Shown piece after piece: positions 15,005-24,428 of a DNA stretch of 51,240 bases. The position numbers and the translations under genes are program-made. The notes under the pieces are model-generated. The model was not told where the DNA came from. It worked only from the letters and a program-made list of their open reading frames with translations, and did not search any database. How positions within the stretch are numbered: the stretch's first letter is position 1; every line of letters begins with the position of its first letter. The stretch is from Aedoeadaptatus nemausensis (GTDB lineage Bacteria; Bacillota; Clostridia; Tissierellales; Peptoniphilaceae). The DNA lies in contig NZ_CAIJCS010000020.1 of NCBI RefSeq assembly GCF_903819165.1, forward strand, positions 1 to 51,240. The letters run 5' to 3'.

Positions 15005-15925
15005 TTGTATCGAAAAATTTCAGGCTTAAGTGTGCTTAAGCTGTTTTTATATTCCATCATGTTGTTTTTGGGTGGAATGGTCATGCCCATCTTTTTTGCC
15101 TTTATTCCGGCGCTTTTCCTGTCGGAGATGCGGCGCCAGGGAGTCCTTCCCGTAGCCGGCGTATTTTTAGGCGTGTGTGTGATCTTGGGCTTTTTAACCG
15201 ATCCCATGACGGCCCTTTCTCTTATGACGATAATGGGACCGTTGATTCTGATTTTGGATTATTGTATGCGTACCGACAAGAGCGTGGACTTTACCATGGC
15301 CGTGGGCACGATTTTATTTATCGTAAGCTTCGGTTTTATGCTCTATCGAAGCGGCACGCTTCAAATGATTCAAACCGGCAAATTTTTGACCTATGTGGAA
15401 AATATTCAGCAGGAAGTCATTAAAAACGCCGGACTTTCATCTATGGAGCAGGCGCGCATCGGCTTGCAATTGAAGACCTTTATGAGCCGCGCCATCAGTC
15501 TCGTACCGGCCTTTATTGTGCTTTCGGGTCTTTTGATGACCTATGTTTCCTATCGTATCAGCGGGAGGAATATGCGCATCGCCGGCGACAAAGTCGTGTG
15601 TCCCGGGCCCTTTTTCCTTTTGCGCCTTCCTCGAGCGGCCATGATTCCCTCGGCGGCCTTGGTGGCAATAGGTTACGGATTAGCTCAAACGGCGGCACCG
15701 GGGATTGAACTCTATGTATTGAATCTCGGCGCCATTGTAGCGACGCTCTTCGCCTTTCAAGGCCTGGCCATCGAAAATTTCTTTTTGTTGCGCTATGTGC
15801 GTCAACCCATTGCGAGAGGTTTGATTTTGTTTTTGACACTAACCATTCCCGTAGGACAAATGGCTCTTGCGGCCCTGGGACTCCTCGATCAAGTCCTGAA
15901 TATCCGAAACATTCAAGGAGCGTGA
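15005..15925 (+). CDS. yybS: DUF2232 (YybS-like) membrane protein
   Basis: A 306-residue integral membrane protein with about eight helices. The start is TTG, preceded by GAGGTGAT. DUF2232 proteins are encoded next to gdpP and rplI across Firmicutes, exactly as here (four bases to gdpP), which supports the assignment more than any single motif. The fold resembles ECF-type substrate-binding membrane proteins, but no substrate is known. It opens the yybS-gdpP-rplI-dnaB-uppP operon. Confidence 0.9.
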   Translation: MYRKISGLSVLKLFLYSIMLFLGGMVMPIFFAFIPALFLSEMRRQGVLPVAGVFLGVCVILGFLTDPMTALSLMTIMGPLILILDYCMRTDKSVDFTMAVGTILFIVSFGFMLYRSGTLQMIQTGKFLTYVENIQQEVIKNAGLSSMEQARIGLQLKTFMSRAISLVPAFIVLSGLLMTYVSYRISGRNMRIAGDKVVCPGPFFLLRLPRAAMIPSAALVAIGYGLAQTAAPGIELYVLNLGAIVATLFAFQGLAIENFFLLRYVRQPIARGLILFLTLTIPVGQMALAALGLLDQVLNIRNIQGA

Positions 15926-15929
15926 TACT

Positions 15930-17936
15930 ATGGACCATCGATTTTCAATAAAAGATTATTATCTCTATTTAATCCTTATCGCCCTGTTGGCCGTGGCGCT
16001 CTTTATTTACAACCCCGTATTGGGTACCCTAGGCGTCATCGCAGGTATTATTTCCGCCTCTTACGCCTATCGCACGGCGAATAAGTTTAACGAGATTTTA
16101 AGCGATCAGTTTCAATCCCTTCACAAGGATTTTGAGAAGGTAACGGAGCGCGCGATTTTCTCCATGCCCTTTCCCATGGTGGTGACCGATAGAGGCGGGG
16201 TAATTATCTGGCACAATTCTCATTTCGCCACGCTTGTGGAGGGAGAGAATTTACGGGGCAATGTGCTCCAAAAAGAAATTCCCGACCTGGGTCAGCAGTC
16301 TGAAGAAGAAGGGGAAGGCGTCCGCGCCGTGGAAAACGGAGAGACCGTCACCATCGGCGACGCTCCCTATGCTACCTACCGAAATATCGTGGATTACCAG
16401 CGAAGTGGCAAGGCGGATACGCTCTGTCTCTATTACTTCGTGGATCGAAGTGATTTTGTGGATATGGAACGGCTTTACGAAGATACGAGTAATGTGGTCA
16501 TGGTCGTGGAAGTAGATAACTTTGACGAAGTGGTGGACGCGGCGCCTACGTCGAAAAAGCCTCTTCTTATCGCCGAAATCGACCATCGCATCAACGAGTA
16601 TTTCCGTTCTAAAAATGCCCTCGTACGCAAGTTTCAAGAGGACATGTATCTGATCGTCATGCGGAAGATGGACATGGAGCCCATCGTGGAAGAAAAGTTT
16701 GAAATCCTCGATTTGATTCGGGAGATCGACGCGGGTAACAGCGTCAACGTCACTCTTTCCGCCGGCGTCAGCCGTGAAGGGCTGGCCTTTATCGATGCGT
16801 ACAAAGAGGCGGATACCTGCCTCGACGTCGCTTTGGGTCGAGGAGGCGATCAGGTCGTCGTAAGGACGGAAGATACCTACGCCTACTTCGGCGGTAAGAG
16901 CAAGGCCGTGGAAAAGCGAAACAAGGTAAAGGCGAGGGTGTTGGGTATCGCCCTTCGTCAATTGATCGAAAAATCACCGAAAGTCTTTGCCATGGGTCAC
17001 TCCAATCCGGACATGGACGCCATCGGCGCCGCCGTAGGCGTTATGCGGGCGGCGAAGAATCAAGGCAAGGAAGGCTATATTATTTTAAAGGAATCCAATC
17101 CTTCTATCGAAGTGCTTCTGAAAGTGATGGAGCAGGAAGAGCCGGATCTATATAAATGTATTATTTCCGGGGAACGGGCCGAAGAGCTTTTGCGTCAGGA
17201 CGATATTTTGATCCTCGTAGACAATCACAAGCCCTCCTTTACGGAATACCCGCCCATTTTAGAACGCACATCGAATGTGGTGGTAGTGGATCACCACAGG
17301 CGAGGCAGCGAATATGTAAACGATCCGGTGCTTAATTATGTGGAACCCTACGCCTCTTCCACCTGCGAGCTTATTACGGAAATGCTCACCTATATGTACG
17401 ACGATATAGAACTTACGGAATTTGAGGCCAATGCACTGATGAGCGGCATCGTCGTGGATACGAAAAACTTTACGTTTAAAGCCGGCGTAAGAACCTTTGA
17501 AGCGGCTTCGGCTTTAAAACGAGCCGGAGCGGATATGTCGAAGGTACGCTATTTCTTTGAAGACGATTATGATACGATCGTTTCGAGAGCGGAAGTGGTG
17601 CACAATGCCCGCGTTATTTTCGACAATATCGCTATTTCGAGACTGGACGGCGACATGCCCAATTCCGTATTAGTAAGTGCCCAGGCCGCCGATGAACTTT
17701 TAGGGATTCACGGAATCAAGGCCTCTTTTGTCCTCAACAAGAAAAAAGATATTGTGCATATTTCCGGCAGAAGTTTCGGCGAGATCAGCGTACAGCTGAT
17801 ATTAGAGGCCATGGGCGGCGGCGGCCATTTAAATATGGCGGGCGCCCAAGTTAAGAGTGACGACATCGATGCCGTTGAAGAACAATTGATTCAAGCCATC
17901 GAAGAGTATTTAGAAAAAGGAGAAAAAGAAGAATGA
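15930..17936 (+). CDS. gdpP: Cyclic-di-AMP phosphodiesterase GdpP
   Basis: A 668-residue membrane enzyme that hydrolyses c-di-AMP. Domains in order: two membrane helices (about 10-48), a PAS-like domain (about 75-175), a degenerate GGDEF domain (about 180-315), then DHH and DHHA1 domains (about 350-660). Metal-binding residues are visible in [12 protein letters not shown] (355-366) and VVVDHHRRG (D454-H456). [13 protein letters not shown] marks DHHA1. The length matches Bacillus GdpP (YybT). It overlaps rplI by four bases. Loss of this enzyme raises c-di-AMP and alters beta-lactam tolerance in other Firmicutes. Confidence 0.97.
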   Translation: MDHRFSIKDYYLYLILIALLAVALFIYNPVLGTLGVIAGIISASYAYRTANKFNEILSDQFQSLHKDFEKVTERAIFSMPFPMVVTDRGGVIIWHNSHFATLVEGENLRGNVLQKEIPDLGQQSEEEGEGVRAVENGETVTIGDAPYATYRNIVDYQRSGKADTLCLYYFVDRSDFVDMERLYEDTSNVVMVVEVDNFDEVVDAAPTSKKPLLIAEIDHRINEYFRSKNALVRKFQEDMYLIVMRKMDMEPIVEEKFEILDLIREIDAGNSVNVTLSAGVSREGLAFIDAYKEADTCLDVALGRGGDQVVVRTEDTYAYFGGKSKAVEKRNKVKARVLGIALRQLIEKSPKVFAMGHSNPDMDAIGAAVGVMRAAKNQGKEGYIILKESNPSIEVLLKVMEQEEPDLYKCIISGERAEELLRQDDILILVDNHKPSFTEYPPILERTSNVVVVDHHRRGSEYVNDPVLNYVEPYASSTCELITEMLTYMYDDIELTEFEANALMSGIVVDTKNFTFKAGVRTFEAASALKRAGADMSKVRYFFEDDYDTIVSRAEVVHNARVIFDNIAISRLDGDMPNSVLVSAQAADELLGIHGIKASFVLNKKKDIVHISGRSFGEISVQLILEAMGGGGHLNMAGAQVKSDDIDAVEEQLIQAIEEYLEKGEKEE

Positions 17937-18379
17937 AAGTCATTTTATTAGCAGACGTCGACAAATTAGGTAAAGAAGGGGATTTAGTCGATTCTAAATC
18001 CGGTTACGCTCGCAACTTCTTATTTCCCCGTAAACTTGCCGTAGAAGCTACGCCTGAAAACCTTAAGAACTGGAAAGAAATGAAGGCGAAAGAAGCGGCC
18101 GACGAAGCGGAAAGAGTGCGCCAAGCCGGAGAAACGAAAGAGCTTTTGGAATCCAAGTCTGTGGATCTTAAGGCGAAAGGCGGCGAAGGCGGCAGACTAT
18201 TCGGTGCCATTACGGCTAAAGACATTGCCGAACGCATGGACGAACTTTTCGGCGTGAAGATCGACAAGAAAAAAATTGTCCTTCCGGAAAACATTAAAGC
18301 CACCGGCAATCACAAGGTCAATGTAAAACTTCACGGCGATATTTCCGCCGATGTTACCGTCGTCGTTACTGCGGAATAA
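17933..18379 (+). CDS. rplI: 50S ribosomal protein L9
   Basis: A 148-residue L9: N-terminal domain [20 protein letters not shown] with the [13 protein letters not shown] signature, a long connecting helix rich in Lys, Glu and Ala, and a C-terminal domain (about 80-148). It starts within the gdpP stop (ATGA) and shares one base with dnaB, so the three are translationally coupled. The gdpP-rplI-dnaB order is the standard Firmicute arrangement. Confidence 0.98.
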   Translation: MKVILLADVDKLGKEGDLVDSKSGYARNFLFPRKLAVEATPENLKNWKEMKAKEAADEAERVRQAGETKELLESKSVDLKAKGGEGGRLFGAITAKDIAERMDELFGVKIDKKKIVLPENIKATGNHKVNVKLHGDISADVTVVVTAE

Positions 18380-19704
18380 TGAACGCCGACGCCGGTAGAA
18401 CCCCTCCTTACGACGAGCAGGCGGAAGCCTCCGTCTTAGGTGCCATGCTTTTGGATAAGACGGCCATTACCACGGCCGTGGAGATCATCCACGGGGATGA
18501 TTTCTATTACGACAGCCACAAAGCGATTTTCGAGGGGATTCTTCGACTTTATAATAAAAATGAGCCCGCCGACATGATTACCTTGTCCGACTTTTTAAAG
18601 AAAAACGGACAATTGGAAGCTGTCGGCGGTTATACTTATTTGGGGCGCTTAACCTCGGGCACCGGCGCCATTTCAAATACCGAAGCTTACTGCCATATTA
18701 TTAAGGAAAAATCCACGTTGCGCTCTCTGATTCGCGCCGGTGGCGAAATCGTAAACGACGCCTATCAAGACGACGACGATGTAGGCGCCATTATCGAAAA
18801 AGCGGAGAAATCCATCTTTGATATTACGCAGGATAATCAGCGCAACGGCCTCGTGGACATGAGCGAGGTTATGGTCACCACCTTCGATATTATGCAGAAG
18901 CGCTCGGAAAACAAGGGCGGCCTTACGGGCCTTACCACGGGCTTTATCGATTTGGACAGAAAGACCTCAGGGCTACAAAAGGCGGATCTCGTTCTCCTGG
19001 CGGCCCGCCCGTCTATGGGGAAGACGGCGCTTATGGTCAATATTTCCACCAACGCCGCCTTAAAGGGCAATGCGTCGGTGGCCATGTTTTCTCTGGAAAT
19101 GAGCCGCAATCAATTGTCACAGCGGATTCTTTCCTCCCTTTGCCACGTGGATCTTATGAAGATTATTTCAGGCGATCTTACCACGGAAGAATGGTCGAAG
19201 GTGATCGAGACCATGACCTATATGAACGAGATGAAGATTTCCATCGACGATACGGCGGGGATTACGCCCCTTGAAGTGAAAGCTAAATGTCGCCGTTTAA
19301 AGGCGGAGAAAGGGCTGGATCTTATCGTCATCGACTATCTGCAACTTATGGAAGTAGGGGGACGGTCGGAGTCCCGTCAACAGGAGATCTCGTCGATCTC
19401 TCGTCAGCTCAAGGGCATCGCCAAAGAGCTGGACGTTCCCGTCATCGCCCTTTCCCAGCTATCCCGTGCGCCGGAAATGCGCGCCGACCACAGGCCCATT
19501 CTTTCGGACCTCAGGGAATCGGGTGCTATCGAGCAGGATGCGGACATCGTCATGTTCCTTTACCGGGACGAATACTACAATCCCGACACGGAGAAACAGG
19601 GGCTAGGCGAACTGATTATCGCCAAGCACCGCAACGGCCCTACGGGCACGGTGGAACTTCTGTTTAAAAACGAATACACGAAATTTGTCAATCTACAAGT
19701 TTAA
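18379..19704 (+). CDS. dnaB: Replicative DNA helicase DnaB
   Basis: A 441-residue hexameric 5'-3' helicase of the replication fork (called DnaC in Bacillus). The N-terminal primase-interacting domain covers about 5-110 (PPYDEQAEASVLGAMLLD). The RecA-like motor follows, with Walker A ARPSMGKT at 209-216, Walker B in LDLIVIDYLQLM, and the DnaB motifs QLSRAPEMRADHRPILSDL and RESGAIEQDAD. No intein is present. The ATG shares its A with the rplI stop. uppP follows after 11 bases. Confidence 0.98.
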   Translation: MNADAGRTPPYDEQAEASVLGAMLLDKTAITTAVEIIHGDDFYYDSHKAIFEGILRLYNKNEPADMITLSDFLKKNGQLEAVGGYTYLGRLTSGTGAISNTEAYCHIIKEKSTLRSLIRAGGEIVNDAYQDDDDVGAIIEKAEKSIFDITQDNQRNGLVDMSEVMVTTFDIMQKRSENKGGLTGLTTGFIDLDRKTSGLQKADLVLLAARPSMGKTALMVNISTNAALKGNASVAMFSLEMSRNQLSQRILSSLCHVDLMKIISGDLTTEEWSKVIETMTYMNEMKISIDDTAGITPLEVKAKCRRLKAEKGLDLIVIDYLQLMEVGGRSESRQQEISSISRQLKGIAKELDVPVIALSQLSRAPEMRADHRPILSDLRESGAIEQDADIVMFLYRDEYYNPDTEKQGLGELIIAKHRNGPTGTVELLFKNEYTKFVNLQV

Positions 19705-19715
19705 TCGGAGGATTT

Positions 19716-20537
19716 ATGGATATTATTCGCGTGATCATTTTGGGGATCATCGAAGGGGTGACGGAATTTCTTCCCGTTTCCAGTACGGGGCACTTAATCC
19801 TTGCCCACGAATGGATTACACTCCATCCCCAAAGTTTTCAAAACGCATTCGACGTATGCATTCAATTAGGGGCGATCTTGGCAGTGGTCGTCCTGTATTT
19901 TTCAAAACTATGGCCTTTTTATAAAAACGACGAGGGGAAAATAGCCGTCCACGAAAAGACCATGAAGCTTTGGCTCAAGGTCATCGTCGGCGTCTTGCCT
20001 TCGGCTGTTTTAGGACTCTTATTCGACGACTTTATCGACGCCCATCTCTTTAAACCTCAGGTGGTGGCGACTACTCTTATTCTCTACGGGATCTTTATCC
20101 TCTTAATCGAGAGGCGAAATAAAAAAGGAGACAGACGGGTAAAGGTTCAGCGCGTAGAAAACATTCCCTACGGCATGGCCCTTTTAATCGGCTTTGCCCA
20201 ATGTCTCGCCATGATTCCCGGCACGAGCCGGAGCGCCGCCACCATTTTAGGCGCGCTCTTACTGGGCGTGGGCAGGGGAGCGGCGGCTGAGTTTTCATTC
20301 TTCCTCGCCATTCCCACCATGTTCGGCGCTACATTGTTGAAAATCGTAAAAAACGGCCTGATCTTTACGGGCTACCAATGGTTTTTAATCTTCCTCGGCG
20401 CCGTGGTCAGCTTTATCGTCGCCGTCGTCGTCATTCAACGCTTTATGGATTATGTACGAAAAAAAGACTTTCAAGTCTTCGGATATTACCGAATCATTTT
20501 GGGATGTATCGTCTTTTTATACTTTGCGTTCAAGTAA
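19716..20537 (+). CDS. uppP: Undecaprenyl-diphosphatase UppP (BacA family)
   Basis: A 273-residue membrane enzyme that recycles undecaprenyl diphosphate to the monophosphate lipid carrier for peptidoglycan synthesis; overproduction gives bacitracin resistance in other bacteria. Both active-site regions are clear: EGVTEFLPVSSTGHL near residue 10 and MIPGTSRSAATI near residue 165. About eight membrane helices. CGGAGG precedes the ATG, 11 bases after dnaB. Last gene of its operon. Confidence 0.97.
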   Translation: MDIIRVIILGIIEGVTEFLPVSSTGHLILAHEWITLHPQSFQNAFDVCIQLGAILAVVVLYFSKLWPFYKNDEGKIAVHEKTMKLWLKVIVGVLPSAVLGLLFDDFIDAHLFKPQVVATTLILYGIFILLIERRNKKGDRRVKVQRVENIPYGMALLIGFAQCLAMIPGTSRSAATILGALLLGVGRGAAAEFSFFLAIPTMFGATLLKIVKNGLIFTGYQWFLIFLGAVVSFIVAVVVIQRFMDYVRKKDFQVFGYYRIILGCIVFLYFAFK

Positions 20538-20548
20538 ATAATATTGAG

Positions 20549-20575
20549 AAAACAGTGCTATACGCACTGTTTTTT
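20549..20575 (+). terminator. Terminator after uppP
   Basis: A 10-bp stem AAAACAGTGC/GCACTGTTTT with loop TATAC is followed by extra T bases. Confidence 0.92.
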
Positions 20576-20668
20576 AATGGTCTAATTTACGTTGTCTATT
20601 TAAAAGGAATGAATTATCTACGGATAGTCGGCAAGTACATTAAATTATGAGAGGAGTTATAAATATCG

Positions 20669-20703
20669 AACCGCCCATTGGGAGCTTTCTTCGATGGGCA
20701 GTT
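20669..20703. other. Imperfect inverted repeat between uppP and the FNT gene
   Basis: AACCGCCCAT pairs with ATGGGCAGTT with one mismatch around a 15-base loop. There is no T-run on the plus strand. Apart from the terminators, the rest of this 209-bp gap shows nothing I recognise. Confidence 0.35.
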
Positions 20704-20713
20704 TGCGTATAAA

Positions 20714-20746
20714 AAAGAAGTCTCCGAATTTTCGGAGACTTCTCTT
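20714..20746 (-). terminator. Terminator of the asr-FNT operon
   Basis: GAAGTCTCCGAA (20717-20728) pairs perfectly with TTCGGAGACTTC (20731-20742). On the minus strand it runs into TTTTTT directly after the FNT gene. Confidence 0.9.
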
Positions 20747-21502
20747 TTATTCTTTAGCTATTAGGGCGTAGGGAAGACCTACAAAACAGATGCCGCCGAT
20801 CATATTGCCGATGGTGACGGCGATAAGATTGTAAACGGCGCCTGCAAAGGTAAAGGAAACGGAGGATTTTGTCATTAGGGCGATAGAGAAGAGGGTCATG
20901 TTGGCGACGCTGTGCTCGAAACCGATAATGACAAAAGTGGCGATGCAAAGAGTAATGTATAAAATCTTTCCGCCGCCGTCTGCAATACGGCCCGATCCCC
21001 AAACGGCGAGGCAGACGAGGATATTACATAAAATCCCGCGGAAGACCAGGGGAAGGAAGGCGAGTTCCGTTTTGGCGAGGGCGGCCTTCGTAAAGACCTC
21101 CGCCGCATCTCCTGTAGCGAAACCGCCGCCGACAAAAAGGGCGCCGCAGACAATAGAGCCTAAGAGGTTTCCGATCCAGCAAATCGCCCAAAGCTTCAGG
21201 GTATCGGGGAGAGTTACGGTCTTTCGGGCGAGTCCCAGAGTCATGACCATATTATTTCCCGTGAAGAGCTCGGCCCCTGCGATGACTACGAGGGTAAGGG
21301 CTATGGAAAAGCAAAAGCCCATTAGGACCTTTGTGGAGGCGCCGGGAATAAGTGTTTGAATCGTAAAGACGAGGCAAATGGCGAATCCGACGAAAAGTCC
21401 GGCGAGCATAGAGGCGATCAAATACCGCCCCGGATGTGAATTTAATAAATTGACCTTGCCTCTTGCGGCAACCGACCATTTCTTAACATCGTCTTGAAAC
21501 AT
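20747..21502 (-). CDS. FNT-family anion channel, probably for hydrosulfide
   Basis: A 251-residue membrane protein of the formate/nitrite transporter family with six helices (first near 28-50) and the family-typical ELFTGNNMVM and HSVANMTLFS segments. In Clostridioides difficile an FNT protein (FNT3/HSC) encoded with asrABC is a hydrosulfide channel. The same placement here, nine bases after asrC in the sulfite reductase operon, makes HS- export the likely role (inference from context). FocA-like formate or NirC-like nitrite transport is the alternative. The operon terminator follows. Confidence 0.93.
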   Translation of the reverse strand: MFQDDVKKWSVAARGKVNLLNSHPGRYLIASMLAGLFVGFAICLVFTIQTLIPGASTKVLMGFCFSIALTLVVIAGAELFTGNNMVMTLGLARKTVTLPDTLKLWAICWIGNLLGSIVCGALFVGGGFATGDAAEVFTKAALAKTELAFLPLVFRGILCNILVCLAVWGSGRIADGGGKILYITLCIATFVIIGFEHSVANMTLFSIALMTKSSVSFTFAGAVYNLIAVTIGNMIGGICFVGLPYALIAKE

Positions 21503-21511
21503 GAAAACCTC

Positions 21512-22507
21512 CTAAATCCGTTGGGTGTGGGTTTTGTCGTAGTGAATACCGCTCCAATACATAGGCGTGTAGACGATGGCTTTTTCAGGAAGTTTAACAC
21601 CGTCCATCACCCAGTCTTTAAAGACATTAAAACCGGTTCGATCGACGATATAGCCGATGTGTTCCTTTCGTGCCGGCGCATTGGGATCGATATACTTTTC
21701 GACATAGCTATAAGTGTTCTTAATAATTTTAATGATGGAATCTTCGTCGGCCCATTTAATAAAGTCTTCGCCGAGACGAGGATTGCGCTTACCCGTGCGG
21801 CCGAGGAGGGTAAGCTTATAATATTTTTCTTTGGAACGTGTCCAGGCGCGCATGGGGCAGTACACCACGCAGACGCCGCATCCGATACATTTATCGGGAT
21901 CGCGCTCAGGCTTTCCGTTAACCATCTTAATGGCCTGTACACTTTTATTGCGGCAATACTTTTCGCAGGCGCCGCAGCCGACGCAGCGATCTTTGTCGAG
22001 CTGAGGTTCCGTCATGCCCATAATGCCGAAGTCGTGCATACGAACCTTAGCGCAGTCGTTGGGGCAGCCGGTAAGGGCAATTTTAAAGTGGAGATCGTCG
22101 GGGAAAATAGACTTTTCAATACGCTCGGCAAATCCCGTCGTCTCGTAACAGGCGTAGGGGCAGACGCGATTTCCTATACAGGCGGATACATTTCGCGTAC
22201 CTGCGGAGGTATAGCCTTCGCCCCGAACATCTTGATTAATATCCAGCTTATCGATTAAAGGTTGCACGGCTTTATTGACCTCATCCATTTTATCAAATGG
22301 AATGCCTAAAATCTCAAAACCTTGTCTGGATGTAATATGAACTTCGCCATTGCCGAAAGTATCGGCGATGTATTGCACTTGGCCGAGGAGTTCTCCCGTA
22401 ATATGACCGCCGGGTACGCGAATGCGAATGGCGGTAATGCCTCTTCGTTTTGTAACGCGAAAAGCATTTTTGCGCATTTTTAAAGCATTGTAATCTTGAC
22501 TCATCAT
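21512..22507 (-). CDS. asrC: Anaerobic sulfite reductase subunit C (siroheme catalytic subunit)
   Basis: A 331-residue subunit that reduces sulfite to sulfide on a coupled siroheme-[4Fe-4S] centre. The ligand pattern C110-x5-C116 and C148-x3-C152 is intact, in SACIGNRVCPYAC and TGCPNDCAK. Two ferredoxin-type clusters follow: C175/C178/C181/C185 and C207/C210/C213/C217. The N-terminal sulfite reductase half-domain contains HITSRQGFEILGIP. It starts six bases after asrB and ends nine bases before the FNT gene. Confidence 0.96.
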   Translation of the reverse strand: MMSQDYNALKMRKNAFRVTKRRGITAIRIRVPGGHITGELLGQVQYIADTFGNGEVHITSRQGFEILGIPFDKMDEVNKAVQPLIDKLDINQDVRGEGYTSAGTRNVSACIGNRVCPYACYETTGFAERIEKSIFPDDLHFKIALTGCPNDCAKVRMHDFGIMGMTEPQLDKDRCVGCGACEKYCRNKSVQAIKMVNGKPERDPDKCIGCGVCVVYCPMRAWTRSKEKYYKLTLLGRTGKRNPRLGEDFIKWADEDSIIKIIKNTYSYVEKYIDPNAPARKEHIGYIVDRTGFNVFKDWVMDGVKLPEKAIVYTPMYWSGIHYDKTHTQRI

Positions 22508-22513
22508 AGCCCC

Positions 22514-23314
22514 CTAATCGAACATATGACGACCCTCTGTGTAATTATACACCGGACCGTCGGTACAGACATAGCTTTCGTTGATCTTACAGTGGCCGCA
22601 TTTTCCGATGCCGCAACACATTTTTCTCTCCTGGCTGATCCAGATGTTTTCTTCTTTGAAGCCAAGCTCGAGAAGTTGTAGGCAGGTAAAGTGCATCATC
22701 ATGGGCGGGCCGACGACGATAGCCACAGCTTCGTCGTAATTATTGATTTTTAAATTAGGCAAGTGTTCGGTAACCAGACCGATTTCGCAGGTCATATCGC
22801 CGGGATCACAATCCAATGCATCGACGGTTAGAATAATATTTATGGATTCGCGCCAGCGGTTTTGATCTGCCAGGAATAATACGTCGGCAGGGGATTTAAA
22901 TCCCGCCACGAGGGAAATATTTTTACATTCATCCCGGTTTTGTGCAAAGTAATCTACGACGCCGCGCACGGGACTGAGCCCGGTACCGCCTGCTACGACG
23001 AGAAGTTCTTTGTCTTTGTATAGATCTAAATCAAAGCCGTTGCCGTAGGGACCTCTTAAGAATAATCGATCGCTGCGGAGAAGATCGAAGATCTCATCGG
23101 TAACTTTTCCTACTTTACGGATAGTTAAGTCGATTGTGCCCTCGCCGATACCCGATACGGAAATGGGGGCCTCGCCGACGCGAGGAATGGAAACTTGAAA
23201 GAACTGACCCGGACGCACATCTCCCGTATACTCCACGCGGAAAGTGTGTTCCATGGGGGTATGTTCGATAATCTCTACGATTTTTGAGGGGAAGGGTAAG
23301 TATTCGTTATGCAT
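22514..23314 (-). CDS. asrB: Anaerobic sulfite reductase subunit B (flavoprotein)
   Basis: A 266-residue FAD/NAD-binding subunit that passes electrons from NAD(P)H to AsrA/AsrC. The start is placed at the ATG after AAGGAGGAAGAAA, giving MHNEYLPFPSK; an in-frame ATG six codons upstream lacks this spacing. The N-terminal FAD barrel has RGPYGNGFD, the NAD domain GGTGLSPVRG, and a C-terminal 2Fe-2S motif is built from CCGIGKCGHC and a later VCTDGP, as in dihydroorotate dehydrogenase PyrK relatives. It overlaps asrA by eight bases. Confidence 0.96.
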   Translation of the reverse strand: MHNEYLPFPSKIVEIIEHTPMEHTFRVEYTGDVRPGQFFQVSIPRVGEAPISVSGIGEGTIDLTIRKVGKVTDEIFDLLRSDRLFLRGPYGNGFDLDLYKDKELLVVAGGTGLSPVRGVVDYFAQNRDECKNISLVAGFKSPADVLFLADQNRWRESINIILTVDALDCDPGDMTCEIGLVTEHLPNLKINNYDEAVAIVVGPPMMMHFTCLQLLELGFKEENIWISQERKMCCGIGKCGHCKINESYVCTDGPVYNYTEGRHMFD

Positions 23315-24332
23315 TTTCTTCCTCCTTATCAATGGTCATAGAGGCGACTTCCGTCACCATGGTTGAAAACGAAATATACTCCGGGCAGACATCGTCGCAG
23401 CGGCCGCAGCCGGTGCACATGTGGTAGCCGAATCTTTTCTTAAAGTCATAGACCTTGTGGAGCGTTTTAAAACGCATACGTTGACCGTGTTTATCGCGGT
23501 ATTTACCGCCGCCGGCAACATCGGTGAAGCCGTCGACCATGCAGGAGGCGTGAACACGACGTCGCTCGCCGGCCCGGCCGTTGTCCTGATAAAAGAGATC
23601 TTGCATGGTGAAACAGGTACAGGTGGGGCACACGAAATTACAGCGACCGCAGGCGATGCAGCGCTTATCGTACTGATTCCAAAACTCGCTTCCCGCCACC
23701 TTTTTAGGATCGATATTGTCACTTAGTTTGACGCGGGTCGGCGTTTCGGTAACGTAGCTGGGCTCTACATGGAGCTTTTCTTCGCTGTGACGTTCAAAAA
23801 TACCGTCGAGATCTTCATCTCGAACATCCATGTAAAAAACATCCCCGTCGCGATCGATGGAAGCGGAATAATCGTCGCTCTTGTTGGTTTCCATATCGAC
23901 GCAGAAGCAGTTTTCGTAAGCTTCCGGACATCCGATTAAGACGAATTTTATCTTATCTCGGAGGCGCTTGTAGTAGTGATCTGCGAATTTATTTTCAAGA
24001 TAAATGGCATCGAGGCGCTTGACGCTATGTAAATCGCAAGAACGTAAGAAAACGAGAGCTTCTTTTTGAAAACGAGGCTCCGATTCCGTTACAGTATTTT
24101 CGGTAAAGTAAAATAAGGTTTCGCTGATCGGATAGAAAACTTCTTTCATAGAGTAGTGGCTCTTTTGATCGAGCTCCATCTCTTCAATGCTTTGAACTTC
24201 CCCATAACGAATACTGTCGAGATCCGAATAGGGTGCTTGGCCTTCGAAACGCTTTGGAGCAAAGAGCAGATACTCTTTCGACAGATCCTCCAAGAGTGCG
24301 TTTATAGAAGATAAACTGAACTTATATCCCAT
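23307..24332 (-). CDS. asrA: Anaerobic sulfite reductase subunit A (ferredoxin-like)
   Basis: A 341-residue electron-transfer subunit with two [4Fe-4S] motifs in the C-terminal third, CIACGRCNFVCPTC and CTGCGRCDDVCPEY. The N-terminal part resembles HdrA/hydrogenase beta-chain-like iron-sulfur subunits and contains RSCDLHSVKRLD. It probably links AsrB to the siroheme subunit AsrC. GGAAGGAG precedes the ATG. First gene of asrABC-FNT; upstream lie a hairpin leader, a crp terminator and a Crp-type site. Confidence 0.95.
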   Translation of the reverse strand: MGYKFSLSSINALLEDLSKEYLLFAPKRFEGQAPYSDLDSIRYGEVQSIEEMELDQKSHYSMKEVFYPISETLFYFTENTVTESEPRFQKEALVFLRSCDLHSVKRLDAIYLENKFADHYYKRLRDKIKFVLIGCPEAYENCFCVDMETNKSDDYSASIDRDGDVFYMDVRDEDLDGIFERHSEEKLHVEPSYVTETPTRVKLSDNIDPKKVAGSEFWNQYDKRCIACGRCNFVCPTCTCFTMQDLFYQDNGRAGERRRVHASCMVDGFTDVAGGGKYRDKHGQRMRFKTLHKVYDFKKRFGYHMCTGCGRCDDVCPEYISFSTMVTEVASMTIDKEEENA

Positions 24333-24348
24333 AATGACTCCTTCCTGC

Positions 24349-24378
24349 GCCGAATCGTGAAAAAACGATCAAATCGGC
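24349..24378 (-). promoter_or_regulatory. Leader hairpin upstream of asrA
   Basis: GCCGA...TCGGC encloses ATCGT-GAAAAA-ACGAT with a three-base CAA bulge (24370-24372) on one side. It lies in the predicted asrA leader, just before the ribosome binding site. It could affect mRNA stability or translation (inference). Confidence 0.45.
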
Positions 24379-24380
24379 GT

Positions 24381-24428
24381 AAAAAAATAACATCCATTCC
24401 AGTTAACATTTTAGAAGGATGTTATTTT
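24381..24428 (-). terminator. Terminator of the crp gene, with a promoter-like element in its loop
   Basis: On the minus strand AAAATAACATCC pairs with GGATGTTATTTT (12 bp) and runs into a T-run. The 21-base loop contains TAAAAT (24408-24413), which fits the -10 of the asrA promoter. Confidence 0.75.

Noticed and set aside
20647-20712. 21-codon frame between uppP and the FNT gene
   Set aside because: No ribosome binding site, and it coincides with an inverted repeat; probably chance.
21494-22258. Plus-strand open frame opposite asrC
   Set aside because: The minus strand encodes AsrC with all siroheme and ferredoxin cysteines; the plus-strand product has no recognisable domain.
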